Positions 9,256 to 17,717 of a stretch of 64,000 nt of DNA are shown piece by piece. The DNA is from Cellulomonas_A sp047229345 (GTDB taxonomy: Bacteria > Actinomycetota > Actinomycetes > Actinomycetales > Cellulomonadaceae). Each line of letters starts with the position of its first letter. The first letter of the stretch is position 1. The stretch is taken from positions 1 to 64,000 of the forward strand of contig NZ_JBFTER010000017.1 of assembly GCF_047229345.1 (NCBI RefSeq), in the 5' to 3' direction. The position numbers were made by a program, and so were the translations under genes. The notes under the pieces are model-generated. The model worked only from the letters and a program-made list of their open reading frames with translations, did not search any database and was not told where the DNA came from.

Positions 9256-9903
9256 GTGAATCGACGCACTACCGTCGTAACCCTGGCCGTCGCCATGCTG
9301 GCTCTGACGGCCTGCTCCGCTGCCGAGGACGACGCGTTGCCCGTCAGCACTCCGTCGGTGACGCAGGAGGCTGAGCCGACTTCCACACCGACTCCGACAC
9401 CCGCCCCCGAGTCGGAACGCGGGTCGCGCGCGAATCCGCTCGCCCCCGGAGAGGCCCGACTCGTCGGCGCCGACAGCGCCTTCACGGTCTCTGGTGGTGT
9501 GACGACGTTCGACGCCTGGCCAGCCGTCCAAGCCGAGAATGAGTTCAACGAGCCGCCCGTTGAAGGTCGGCAGTTCGTGATGTTCCCCCTCACAGTCGCT
9601 GTCGACTGGCCGACGATTCAGAAGCAGGCCGATGAAGGGCTCGCCGAGATCGACGCGGGCATCAACCCCATGTGGTCGTTGACCGTCAAGTACGTCGGGA
9701 GCGACGGCACGTCCTACGGCTCGGGCCCGGACGACTACTGCGGCGTTGTGCCCGACGACTGGTCGAGCACGCAGGCCGTCTTCGACTCGGCGACCGTAGC
9801 GGGAAACTTCTGCGTCTCCGTTCCCAGCGCCGTCGCACAGGGTGGGACATGGGTCGTGACCAACGTGGCCAACGACGCAGTCTTCATCGCGGCTACCGCG
9901 TAA
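9256..9903 (+). CDS. Secreted lipoprotein of unknown function
   Basis: A 215-residue protein from GTG, with AGGAG about ten bases upstream. The N-terminus is a clear lipoprotein signal: MNRR, a hydrophobic run, then the lipobox LTAC with Cys at residue 20. A Thr/Pro/Ser-rich linker follows (residues 30-55), probably spanning the cell wall, then a compact domain of about 150 residues with two Cys (in DDYCGV and GNFCVS) that may form a disulfide. The fold pattern (ADSAFTVSGG..., RQFVMFPLTV..., NVANDAVFIA) recalls immunoglobulin-like lipoproteins of the DUF4352 kind, but I do not assign a function. It stands alone and ends about 80 bases before a strong hairpin. Confidence 0.8.
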   Translation: MNRRTTVVTLAVAMLALTACSAAEDDALPVSTPSVTQEAEPTSTPTPTPAPESERGSRANPLAPGEARLVGADSAFTVSGGVTTFDAWPAVQAENEFNEPPVEGRQFVMFPLTVAVDWPTIQKQADEGLAEIDAGINPMWSLTVKYVGSDGTSYGSGPDDYCGVVPDDWSSTQAVFDSATVAGNFCVSVPSAVAQGGTWVVTNVANDAVFIAATA

Positions 9904-9980
9904 CCCTGGCCGCAGGCGCACGTCGTCGCGACGGCGGGTTACACGCGCGGCCTCGAGACGCCGCGGTGATCCGCTGTGGA

Positions 9981-10023
9981 AGACCGCACGGCCGCTCGCT
10001 GATGAGCGGCGGCCGTGCGGTCT
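9981..10023 (+). terminator. Long hairpin, probable terminator of the lipoprotein gene
   Basis: AGACCGCACGGCCGCTC pairs with GAGCGGC(GG)CCGTGCGGTCT around the six-base loop GCTGAT. The stem is 17 bp with one three-base bulge. There is no U-run, as is usual for actinobacterial hairpin terminators. It lies 78 bases after the lipoprotein stop and before the next gene on the same strand. Confidence 0.6.
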
Positions 10024-10214
10024 GCCGCGAGGGGGTCTGCAGGTGTCGCGCGCCGAAGCGTGTCCCAAGTCGTCCGCCTGCATCACGCAGCATGCGCACG
10101 CGTCGTCCAGTCCGATCGACGCGGCGGAGCGTGGCTCGCGTGCGGCTCGGAGGACCGTTTCAACGGGACCCGCATGGTGCGCCACGTGTCAGACCCGGAC
10201 GCCAAACTTTCCCC

Positions 10215-10763
10215 ATGAACCTTCTGGACTCGTTCGCCGACGCGATCCCCACGTTCACCGGCGGCATCATCGCCTGGGCGGCAACCACCTTCGCCTACCG
10301 CAGCAAGGAGCGCACATCCCGTCGCCGGGAGGCAGCTGATGCGATCGTGCTGCGCCTGGATGAACTGATGCGACTGGTGCGAAAGTGGGACCGTGATGCG
10401 GGCGGAGCCCGATGGTTGGAGGTAACAGAGGCGGCACTCAACGCGATAGAGGCTGAGACCCATCGCCTTCCAATGTCGTGGAGGCACCTGCGCCGAAGCG
10501 TCCGCGCCGCGATCGGAGAAGCCACAGGAACGATGGCGTTCGCGGATCGCCTTGTGCATGACTCCAATACCGCCGTGCCAGCGCCGTGCCCGATATGGTC
10601 AACCAACGCCGAAGAGTACTTCTGCTACGCGCTCGCCCGGCTTCGTTCTTGGCGCGACGCAGACCCGATCACCGCTCGTCGCGTCCAGCCCCTGCACGAC
10701 TTCGATGTATGGCTGCGCGAACGCAACTCCACGCCCGGTCTTCGTGAACTCGTCCGCGGTTAG
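10215..10763 (+). CDS. Small membrane-anchored hypothetical protein
   Basis: A 182-residue protein from an ATG. An N-terminal hydrophobic segment (about residues 10-28, IPTFTGGIIAWAATTFAY) is followed by a charged, mostly helical body rich in Arg, Glu and Trp, with a C-terminal WLRERN stretch. One membrane anchor with a long cytoplasmic helix region is the visible layout. No domain is recognised. High G/C at third positions supports it as a real gene. No close ribosome site is evident, so the start is less sure. It has no clear operon partner: the hairpin at 9981-10023 separates it from the lipoprotein gene, and the next 600 bases carry no gene. Confidence 0.6.
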   Translation: MNLLDSFADAIPTFTGGIIAWAATTFAYRSKERTSRRREAADAIVLRLDELMRLVRKWDRDAGGARWLEVTEAALNAIEAETHRLPMSWRHLRRSVRAAIGEATGTMAFADRLVHDSNTAVPAPCPIWSTNAEEYFCYALARLRSWRDADPITARRVQPLHDFDVWLRERNSTPGLRELVRG

Positions 10764-11359
10764 CGCACACGCTTCGTGGTGCTAGCAGACGAAGGAGCCG
10801 GCAGCCTGCGGTCGGTGTACGCAACGGCCGCTGCAGCGAGCAAGAGGGGTGCTGGCGTGCCGTCGGCAGCCCAATGTCGAGCCGGCCCAGCTGCTTGCTC
10901 GATGTGCGCACCGGCGAGGACTGGTTCAGATGTGGGAGGTCGCGAAGCGACGCACGACGACGTCATCGCCCGCGCGCGGGCGGGCGTCGGGACCAGGCCG
11001 TCTCGTGATGCTCACCTCGATCTGCTGGCGTAGCCCGCGTCGTGCACAGCGTCACCCGGTGGGGCGACTAGTTCTGTTGGGCGAGACCGGCAGCCTCGTG
11101 CGGCTCCGGCTCGGCAACAAACCCATGGCGCGGGAGAGTCGTCGGGCGTCGGCTGCGCAAGCGCTACGTCGAGCGGACCGGCACATCTGCGGACGCAGGC
11201 ACCTGCGGTCGCGGGGCCTTCAGGCGGTGGTGCTCTCCGCGCTTCGATGCACAGGGTTGGTGTGCAGCTCGGGGTCGCGGGGGTGTCCGCGCTGAGGTTC
11301 AGCCTGCGGGTGAGGTCCCGCTGCTCGCCCCGTGCGCCGGGGCCTCGCCGCCTCGGCTG
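10764..11359. other. Gene-free stretch
   Basis: Open frames occur on both strands but show Arg-rich, low-complexity translations typical of non-coding high-GC DNA. I see no recognisable domain, RNA gene or clear promoter here. Confidence 0.4.
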
Positions 11360-12052
11360 TCAGCGTTCGGAGCTGAGCAGTGTGTGGGCGGTGGTGAGGG
11401 GGTCGGTGCCGGAGCGGTCGGCGGCGTCGTGGAGTCGTCGTCGGGCCTGGTCGGCGTTGATGCGGTGGGTGCCCATGAGGTAGCCGACGGCCTGCTCGAT
11501 GAGGTCGCGCTCGGCGAGCACGCGAGGTCCTTGGTGTGCTTGATCGCGGCTGTGGAAGGACAGGTCGGCGTTGCGTACGGCGTGCGCGACGCCGTCGCCC
11601 AGCAGGGCCCGCAACTCGGGCTCATGACCGGCGAACGCGCGGGGGTCGGCCGCGTACAGGTTGATAGCGCCGGTCACTTCGCCGTGGAGCATCAGCGGCA
11701 GGGAAAGCGAGCTGCGGACGTGCGCGGCCGCGGCGGAAAGGGCGAACTGCTGCCAGCGGTCCTCGTCGAGCACGTCGTCGACGGTGAACTGACCCTGGAC
11801 GCGTGCGGCATCCACGCACGGACCGCTCGAGGCGTACTGCGCGGCGTCGAGCGCGGCAGCGACCGCCGAGGATGCCGCGAGGGTGAACGTCAGCCCTTCG
11901 TCCAGGATGGTGATGCTCACCCCGACGCACGAGGGAATGACGGCGCCCACCTGGTCGGCCAGTTCGCGAAGACGCCGGTCAAGGTCGAGGTCGGCGTCGC
12001 TGGTCTGGGCGAGGTGCTGCAGGACTGCCGCGGTCGAGGGGACAGGCTCCAT
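11360..12052 (-). CDS. GAF-ANTAR regulator
   Basis: A 230-residue protein whose start (MEPVPSTAAVL) matches that of the 6675 protein (MEPIPQTSEVL), which supports the chosen ATG. The GAF domain (about residues 15-165) includes YASSGPCVDAARV and SLSLPLM..AINLYAADPRAF. The ANTAR domain (about 175-230) includes ERDLIEQAVGYLMGTHRINADQAR. It belongs to the same subfamily as 6675-7355 and 32108-32752. The shared DEDRWQ(Q/R)FA motif in the middle suggests the two proteins sense related signals. Its inferred job is RNA binding and antitermination. It is followed on the same strand by no gene, and preceded 357 bases upstream by the end of another GAF-ANTAR gene. Confidence 0.88.
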   Translation of the reverse strand: MEPVPSTAAVLQHLAQTSDADLDLDRRLRELADQVGAVIPSCVGVSITILDEGLTFTLAASSAVAAALDAAQYASSGPCVDAARVQGQFTVDDVLDEDRWQQFALSAAAAHVRSSLSLPLMLHGEVTGAINLYAADPRAFAGHEPELRALLGDGVAHAVRNADLSFHSRDQAHQGPRVLAERDLIEQAVGYLMGTHRINADQARRRLHDAADRSGTDPLTTAHTLLSSER

Positions 12053-12409
12053 GGGTGGTCCTTGGTGCTCGTGGTGCGACCGTAGCCACTAGACGGTCTG
12101 TCAAGACTGACCCACGCGATGCGGCTACGCATCTGCACGCTGGCTGGCCCGCGAAGGGCCTCGCCGTATTCGGCTCTCCACTGCAAGCGATGCACGACGA
12201 CGAGATCAGGCGCGCGAGTCCCGGGCGCGTCATCCTCGTCTGGCGTGCGCGGCAAACGGAAAGGGCTGCTGGATTGAGTAAGGGCTCCGCTGATGCAGGA
12301 GAGGAAGTGGGGCGGGGCGAGAGCAGCGGGTCCTGGCGCAACGTCTCGGCCGGGTCGGTCATCGGCCCTCGGTAGAAGCAGCCTCATCTACGCGAACCGG
12401 GCTCTGGTC
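12053..12409. other. Intergenic region between two GAF-ANTAR genes
   Basis: No gene is seen. On the minus strand a TTGACA at 12099-12104 lies about 50 bases before the downstream gene. The best -10 match, TACGGT at 12079-12084, has a spacer of only 14 bases, so I do not call a promoter. Confidence 0.35.
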
Positions 12410-13198
12410 TCAGACGGCGTGCGCCGCGTCCGGTGTGGTGGTTCGCCGGGTGCGGTCCGCGGGAGCGGTGCCGCGGGGGTAGAACGGTGCGGGAGGCACG
12501 GGGGCAACGTGGGTGACGCCGGTGATGAGGTCAGCGGCGAGCTCACGGACTTTCATGTTTCGGTTCTGGGAAGCCCGGCGTAAGAACTTGAACGCTTCGG
12601 GGGCGGAGCATCTGTTCTGGGCCATGATCACGCCCATCGCCTGGTCGATCACCGCACGGGACGCGATTGCGGTCTTCAGGTCCTCGTTGGCCTGCTCGAC
12701 GTCGGCCAGGCGCTGCGCCACGCGCAGCGCACCATGGAGGTCGGTAAGGCACATCTCGGCGAGTCGCAGCGTCGCCGCATCGCCGACGTCCGGTGACAGG
12801 CCGTACAGCGTCAGGGCGAGCCGCGCACAGTCTCCGACGGGTCCGGGAAGCACGGCCACCGACATGAACCCCGCGGCGCGGGCCGCCCGCGACCATGCAT
12901 CCCACCGGGGGTCGAGGGTGAGGTCGCCGACGATGATCGGCGCACCGGCGCGGGCTGCTGCCTCGGCCGGTGTGTCGTCGGCCATCGGGGCGACCGTCTC
13001 CGGGTCCGCTGCCCGTGGGCGGCTTGTGAGGGTGGCGCGCTCGGGGTGGTGCACCGTGATCTCGACGTGGCATCCGCCAGGCACGTATCGCGCGGCCACC
13101 TCGGCTGCGCCGTCGATGAAGTCCTGGACGCCTGTCGTCGACAGAGCGAGGTCCTGCAGCTCGAGGATCGTCTCGACGCGATCGACGGACCGGTCCAT
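12410..13198 (-). CDS. GAF-ANTAR regulator
   Basis: A 262-residue protein. The ATG at 13198 follows GAGGGAGG by about five bases, which fixes the start. The GAF domain (about residues 8-160) is more divergent than in its relatives: the usual GPC turn is replaced by ADDTPAEAAARA, so ligand contacts may differ. The ANTAR domain (about 178-235) is typical (SRAVIDQAMGVIMAQNRC, RASQNRNMKVREL) and nearly matches that of the 8227 protein. The tail is Pro/Arg/Thr-rich. Its leader resembles that of the 8227-8982 gene. It lies 160 bases from the ATPase gene at 13356 on the same strand, so the two could share a transcript starting upstream of the ATPase gene. Confidence 0.86.
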   Translation of the reverse strand: MDRSVDRVETILELQDLALSTTGVQDFIDGAAEVAARYVPGGCHVEITVHHPERATLTSRPRAADPETVAPMADDTPAEAAARAGAPIIVGDLTLDPRWDAWSRAARAAGFMSVAVLPGPVGDCARLALTLYGLSPDVGDAATLRLAEMCLTDLHGALRVAQRLADVEQANEDLKTAIASRAVIDQAMGVIMAQNRCSAPEAFKFLRRASQNRNMKVRELAADLITGVTHVAPVPPAPFYPRGTAPADRTRRTTTPDAAHAV

Positions 13199-13259
13199 GC
13201 GGACCTCCCTCTTCGACTGGACAACGGTGAGCCGCCAGCATCTCGCGCACCGCGACCGG
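13199..13259 (-). promoter_or_regulatory. Leader shared with the 8227-8982 gene
   Basis: On the minus strand CCGGTCG, GGTGCGCGAGATGCTGGC and TGTCCAG occur in the same order as in 8983-9041, with TGTCCAG 19 bases before the ATG. The stretch also lies just downstream of the ATPase gene. Its function is not known; see the matching entry. Confidence 0.45.
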
Positions 13260-13355
13260 CTGCACCCGCCCACCAGCTTCGGCCGTGCCCTGTTCTCAAC
13301 ATGCCGCCGTTGCCCGGTTCCTACCGTCACCGCGAACCCTCGGGTCTGGTCGCCG

Positions 13356-13829
13356 TCAAGCGCCGATCTCAGCCCAGACCACCTTGACGTTGTCGCTGCG
13401 GTACCACCCGACGTCCAGTGACAGGCGTCGTGCGATCTGCAGCCCGAAGCCACCTTTACCTGGTGCGCGGCCTCCGGCGATGCGGGGCTCGCGGCTCAGG
13501 TCATGGTCGGCCACGGTGAGTAGGAGCAGGGCGTCGTGCTGAAAGAGTTCGATGAACGTGGGCGGGCGTCCGTGGCGCATCGCGTTCGTTGCAAGCTCGG
13601 AGGCGACGAGCACGAGGTGGTGTGTCACACCGTCGAGGAGCCGGTCGTCGCGCGCTCGGGCGCGCACGTTGATTTCCTGGCGCAGACCGTCACGCAGGGC
13701 ATGCAGCTCAGCGAGGGAGTCCAGCTCCCATCGACGCACCGGCGCGAAGTGCGGCGGCGGACGGGAGGATCGCAGCCCAGCATCGTGCTCGGTGTCTTCG
13801 TCTGAGCTGGCGGTCGAGGGTGGGGTCAC
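13356..13829 (-). CDS. RsbW-like ATP-binding protein (anti-sigma kinase type)
   Basis: A 157-residue GHKL ATPase of the HATPase_c_2 kind. The N box VLVASELATNAMRH, the ADHD stretch and the GKGGFGLQIARRL glycine box are intact, so ATP binding is likely. Such proteins bind a sigma factor or another target and phosphorylate a STAS antagonist. A STAS gene starts 225 bases away on the opposite strand, so the two are divergent and may be a switch pair. The N-terminal 30 residues are polar and variable. No sigma factor gene lies within this block, so the target is either encoded elsewhere or is not a sigma factor. Confidence 0.85.
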   Translation of the reverse strand: MTPPSTASSDEDTEHDAGLRSSRPPPHFAPVRRWELDSLAELHALRDGLRQEINVRARARDDRLLDGVTHHLVLVASELATNAMRHGRPPTFIELFQHDALLLLTVADHDLSREPRIAGGRAPGKGGFGLQIARRLSLDVGWYRSDNVKVVWAEIGA

Positions 13830-14053
13830 CGGCTCGACCGTAGGGGAGGGGGCCGGTGTCCGCCTGGCGGCGCCTTCGCTGCTCGGAAGCGGCCCAGTTT
13901 CGGGTGGTGCCCGGTGTCCGGGCCGTAGAGTGCGGACGTACGCGATGGGGCCCGTGTCGCCGAGGCTCGCGCGTCTGCCGGGCGCTGCGGGACAAGAACG
14001 TGTCGTTGGCTGGCCCTCGAGAGGCGGCGCAGGTCGTGAGCGGTGGCGATCTC

Positions 14054-14362
14054 ATGCGGGATGACGAGGCTCCAATCGGCATGGTCCAGGTGGCTGTGGG
14101 TCCCGATGCAGTGCTTGTCACGTTGACCGGCGAGATCGACACCGAGCTCGCCGAGGATCTCGACGATGCCGCCCGGATGGTGCGCGAACTCGGCTTGCCG
14201 GTGATGGTCGACGCGCTCGGCGTGACGTTTATCGACTCCAACGGCGCACGGTTCATGTCCCGCTGCTTCATCTACGGGCCCCTGACCGTCGCGGCGTCAC
14301 CGGCGGCCCGGTTCCTGCTCTTGGTCCTCGGGATGGACGAAGTCCTCACCGGCTCGCACTAG
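14054..14362 (+). CDS. STAS-domain anti-sigma factor antagonist
   Basis: A 102-residue single-domain STAS protein. The pattern VLVTLTGEIDTELAEDLDDA at the N-terminal half and FIDSNGARFM at about residue 60 are typical. The Ser in IDSNG is the position phosphorylated by RsbW-like kinases, so switching looks possible. The ATG at 14054 was chosen because it fits the family length; a GTG at 14036 is in frame and also plausible, and the frame stays open further upstream. It sits between the divergent ATPase gene (13356) and the phosphatase gene (14631), which together make a complete partner-switching set: kinase, antagonist and phosphatase. Confidence 0.83.
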   Translation: MRDDEAPIGMVQVAVGPDAVLVTLTGEIDTELAEDLDDAARMVRELGLPVMVDALGVTFIDSNGARFMSRCFIYGPLTVAASPAARFLLLVLGMDEVLTGSH

Positions 14363-14464
14363 GTGGCGCCAGCCGCGGGCTGGATGTTCTGCCCCGGCAG
14401 TTGCGGTTTCTGCTGGCGACCGCGCGACAGCCCGTGTCTTCGGCGGCTGACTTCCTCGATTGCG

Positions 14465-14481
14465 GCGCCGTCGCACGGCGC
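14465..14481 (+). terminator. Short hairpin after the STAS gene
   Basis: GCGCCGT and ACGGCGC pair perfectly around the three-base loop CGC, about 100 bases after the STAS stop and 150 before the phosphatase start. A short stem without a U-run makes this a weak call. Confidence 0.3.
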
Positions 14482-14630
14482 AACGACTGATAATCGTCTT
14501 GTCGGGTAGTACACGGCTTTGCATGCGGAGGGCGTGCGTGCGGGTGCCCGGCAGCGCATCGACCTGCGATCCGAACCGGAAAGCCGGATGCTGGGCGGGC
14601 CGCACGCGGCCTCGGTGAAGGGAAAGACGT

Positions 14631-17237
14631 ATGACGAACCCGGCAGGCGGTTCGAAGGATGTGGCGGCGGCGCGTGCGCTGGCCGCGGACGGTGACCGGA
14701 CCGCTGCTGCGTACCGGCTGCTGCGGGCCGGTCACACCGAGGCTTCGCTGCAGTCCCTCACCGTGCTGGCAACTCAGTTGTTGGGCGTCCAGTCGGCGGA
14801 GATCTCACTGCTGACCGACGAGCGGGTCATCGTCGCGGCGGTGGACGCCGTGCCGGGCCCCGCCGGGACCCGCACCGCACTGGAGAGCTCACTGTGCGCC
14901 CGGGTGGCGGCCGCCGGAGAGCGGCTAGTTGTTCATGACGCTGCTCATGACACTCGGGTTGCCGGCGCCGCGGGACTGGCGTCGGGGCAGATCGGTGCCT
15001 ATCTCGGGGTGCCGTTGCTCAGCGACGACCGGCGGGTGGTGGGGGCGATGTGCGCGTACGACCCGCAGGTGCGCGCGTGGTCGGAGCACGACGCGCACAC
15101 CCTGGAGCACCTGGCCGCCGCCGCGGTCGCCCAGCTGGAGATCACCGCGCTGCACGCCGAGTTCGCCGCCGCGGACCGCGGCGAGCTGCTCGCGGCCGCT
15201 ACGCAGGCGGCCGGGATCGGTACGTTCCAGTGGGATTTGCGCACGGGGGCGCTGCGGTGGGACGCGGCTCTGCTGGAGGTGTTCGGGTACGACGAAGAGT
15301 CTTTCGGCGGAACCATCCGGGCCTTCAACGCCCGCGTCCACCCGGACGACCTGACGCAGGTCACTGCGGCGCTCAACGCGGCGATCGCTGCGTGTGGGGT
15401 GTACGAGGCGGAGTTCCGGGTGCAGCGCCCCGACGGGGCGGTGCGCTGGCTGGTGGCGCGGGGGCAGGCGCTGCCCGGCCCGTACGGGACGGCGCAGGAG
15501 ATCATCGGCGTGACCACCGACGTCACGGCGCTGCGCGAGGGTGAGCAGCGCGTCCACCAGGTGCTCGAGGACATGACCGTCGCGTACTTCCACCTCGACG
15601 AGGTGTGGCGGTTCACCTACGTCAACGCCGAGGCCGAGCGCGTCCTGGGCAGCACCCGCGACCGCCTCATCGGGGGGGACCTGTGGGAGCTGTTCCCGGC
15701 AGCGGTCGGCACCGTCTTCGAAGAGAGCTACCGGGCCGTGGCCCAGACCGGTGAGCCGGTCGTGTTCGACGCGTACTACCCGGCGCCGCTCGACGCCTGG
15801 TACGAGGTGCGGGCAGTCCCCGAGCGCGGCGGGGTCGCGGCGTACTTCACCGACATCACCGACCGGCACCGGGCTCTGGCGGTCGCCGAGCGCGCGCGGG
15901 CCCGGTCCGCGCTCCTGGCCGACGTCGCCACGAACCTCGCTGAAGTCCTCGACCCCACGGCGGCATTGGAGGCAGTGCTCCCGCACCTGGTCCCGCAGCT
16001 CGGGGACTTCGCGATCGTCAGCCTGCTCGAGGAGGGCCACGGACCATGGCGCCAACGCCTGCGTGACGTCGCCGCCCTGCACGCCGACCCCGCCCTGCAA
16101 GCCGTGCTCGAGAACTACCTGCGCGCACGGCTCCCCGCACTGAGCGAGACATCCCCGATCGCGCGCGCCCTGACCAGCGGCCGCCCCATCACACTGACCA
16201 GCCCTTCCGAGCACGCCGGCATCGTCGGCCCCGGACCCGCACGGGAACTACTCGACCAGCTCGCCCCGCACGCGAGCCTGGCCCTGCCACTACGCGGGCG
16301 CGGGCACACCCGGGGACTGCTCACCCTCTACCGAGGAACAGGACGCGGGGCGTTCACTGACGGCGAACTCACAACCATGCGGGAGGTCGTCGCGCAGGTC
16401 GGCCTGGCCCTGGACAACGCGCACCTGCACGCCACACGGCGCCACCTGGCCGAGGAGCTGCAGCGCAGCCTGCTGACGGCGCTGCCCGAGCCGGACCACC
16501 TGCACCTGGCCGCCCGGTACGTGCCGGCCGCGACCGGCGCGCAGATCGGCGGGGACTGGTACGACGCGTTCGTCGTCCGCGACGGCAGCACCTGCCTGGT
16601 GATCGGCGACGTCGCCGGCCACGACCTGCGCGCCGCCGTCACCATGGCCCAGGTCCGCAACGTCCTGCGCGGCGGCGCCCACGCCGTCGTGCAGCCACCC
16701 GCGCACATCCTGTCCTCCCTCGACTGGGCCATGCACGACCTCGCAGTCGGATCGTTCAGCACCGCGATCCTGGCCAAGATCGAGCAGACCCCCGAGCAGG
16801 CCGAGGCGGGCCTGCGGATGCTGCGATGGTCCAACGCCGGGCACCTGCCCCCGGTGCTGCTGCACCCCGACGGACACGCCGAGCTGCTCGAACGCCCAGC
16901 CGACCTTTTGCTCGGGATCCGTGCCCACACCCAGCGGCACGACCACACCCACGAGCTGCCACCGGAGTCGACCGTCCTGCTCTACACCGACGGGCTCGTC
17001 GAGCGCCGCGGCGAACCCCTCAGACACGGACTGGAGCGACTGCGACAGCACATCGAGAGCCTCGCCGACCTCCCACTCGACGACCTGTGCGACCGCCTGA
17101 TCCAGGACCTGGCAGCAAATACCGAGGACGACGTCGCGCTCCTCGCAGTGCGCGCCCACCGCGAGGACCGGGCCCGCCCCGCCTCAGCCGGCCCTCGGCG
17201 CACGTCGCGCGAGGCGGCGCAGCAGGAGCAGTTATGA
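14631..17237 (+). CDS. GAF-PAS-PAS-GAF SpoIIE-type protein phosphatase
   Basis: An 868-residue soluble protein. Visible domains in order are GAF (about residues 35-175), PAS (about 185-305, with HPDDLTQVTAALN and a PAC tail), PAS (about 310-415), a second GAF (about 430-610) and a C-terminal PP2C/SpoIIE domain (about 625-845). The phosphatase motifs GGDWYDAF, VIGDVAGHDL and EDDVALLAVR carry the metal-binding Asp residues. The family dephosphorylates STAS antagonists and so frees them to bind the RsbW-like kinase. The nearest substrate is the STAS protein just upstream, and an ATPase gene follows 33 bases downstream. The four sensor domains suggest that several signals converge here. The ATG follows GAAAGACGT, a moderate ribosome site. 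Confidence 0.92.
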   Translation: MTNPAGGSKDVAAARALAADGDRTAAAYRLLRAGHTEASLQSLTVLATQLLGVQSAEISLLTDERVIVAAVDAVPGPAGTRTALESSLCARVAAAGERLVVHDAAHDTRVAGAAGLASGQIGAYLGVPLLSDDRRVVGAMCAYDPQVRAWSEHDAHTLEHLAAAAVAQLEITALHAEFAAADRGELLAAATQAAGIGTFQWDLRTGALRWDAALLEVFGYDEESFGGTIRAFNARVHPDDLTQVTAALNAAIAACGVYEAEFRVQRPDGAVRWLVARGQALPGPYGTAQEIIGVTTDVTALREGEQRVHQVLEDMTVAYFHLDEVWRFTYVNAEAERVLGSTRDRLIGGDLWELFPAAVGTVFEESYRAVAQTGEPVVFDAYYPAPLDAWYEVRAVPERGGVAAYFTDITDRHRALAVAERARARSALLADVATNLAEVLDPTAALEAVLPHLVPQLGDFAIVSLLEEGHGPWRQRLRDVAALHADPALQAVLENYLRARLPALSETSPIARALTSGRPITLTSPSEHAGIVGPGPARELLDQLAPHASLALPLRGRGHTRGLLTLYRGTGRGAFTDGELTTMREVVAQVGLALDNAHLHATRRHLAEELQRSLLTALPEPDHLHLAARYVPAATGAQIGGDWYDAFVVRDGSTCLVIGDVAGHDLRAAVTMAQVRNVLRGGAHAVVQPPAHILSSLDWAMHDLAVGSFSTAILAKIEQTPEQAEAGLRMLRWSNAGHLPPVLLHPDGHAELLERPADLLLGIRAHTQRHDHTHELPPESTVLLYTDGLVERRGEPLRHGLERLRQHIESLADLPLDDLCDRLIQDLAANTEDDVALLAVRAHREDRARPASAGPRRTSREAAQQEQL

Positions 17238-17270
17238 CCCCCCGTCCTCACGCGCCCGCAGGAGCGACGC

Positions 17271-17717
17271 GTGGCTGATCGACGCTCAGTCCACGACCAC
17301 GGCATGCCCGCGGGCCCGCCGACCGGCACCTACCGCGCGATCCAGCGGTGGGTGCTTGACACCCCCGCCGAGCTCACCGCCCTCCGCCACGGCGTGGTGG
17401 ACGCCGTCACGGGCCACGCCGGGTCCGCACCTGCCCCAGCCCGGCTCTGCGACGCGATCGCGCTGGTGGTCTCCGAGCTCGCCACCAACGCCCTGCGGCA
17501 CGCTGGCCCGCCCGCTGTCGTCGAGCTGCGCACCGACGCGACGTCCTACCTGCTCGACGTCGCCGACAACGCCACCGGCACCGGTCCCGTTCTCGCGGGA
17601 ATCAGAGGCGCAGGCGACGGTGGCTTTGGCTTGCTGATCGCCCGCCAGCTCGCGCAGGAGATCGGGTGGTACGCCGGGGCATCGACCAAGCATGTGTGGG
17701 CCCGCTTCGCCGCCTGA
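17271..17717 (+). CDS. RsbW-like ATP-binding protein
   Basis: A 148-residue GHKL ATPase. The GTG start follows AGGAG by about nine bases. The N box LVVSELATNALRHAG, the VADNAT motif and the GDGGFGLLIARQLAQEIGW glycine box are intact. It is closely related to the 13356 protein: both end in a GW..V(V/H)WA tail. It lies 33 bases after the phosphatase gene and is very probably cotranscribed. Its role is inferred as the kinase of a partner switch with the nearby STAS protein. Having two similar kinases for one STAS protein is unusual and may mean two outputs. Confidence 0.87.
   Translation: MADRRSVHDHGMPAGPPTGTYRAIQRWVLDTPAELTALRHGVVDAVTGHAGSAPAPARLCDAIALVVSELATNALRHAGPPAVVELRTDATSYLLDVADNATGTGPVLAGIRGAGDGGFGLLIARQLAQEIGWYAGASTKHVWARFAA

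Noticed and set aside
8983..10185. A long extension upstream of the 8227 GAF-ANTAR gene.
   Set aside because: The extension opposes the lipoprotein gene and has no GAF or other domain. The ATG at 8982 has a ribosome-like site and fits relatives.
12079..12104. A TTGACA/TACGGT promoter before the 11360 gene.
   Set aside because: The spacer is only 14 bases, well short of the usual 16-18.
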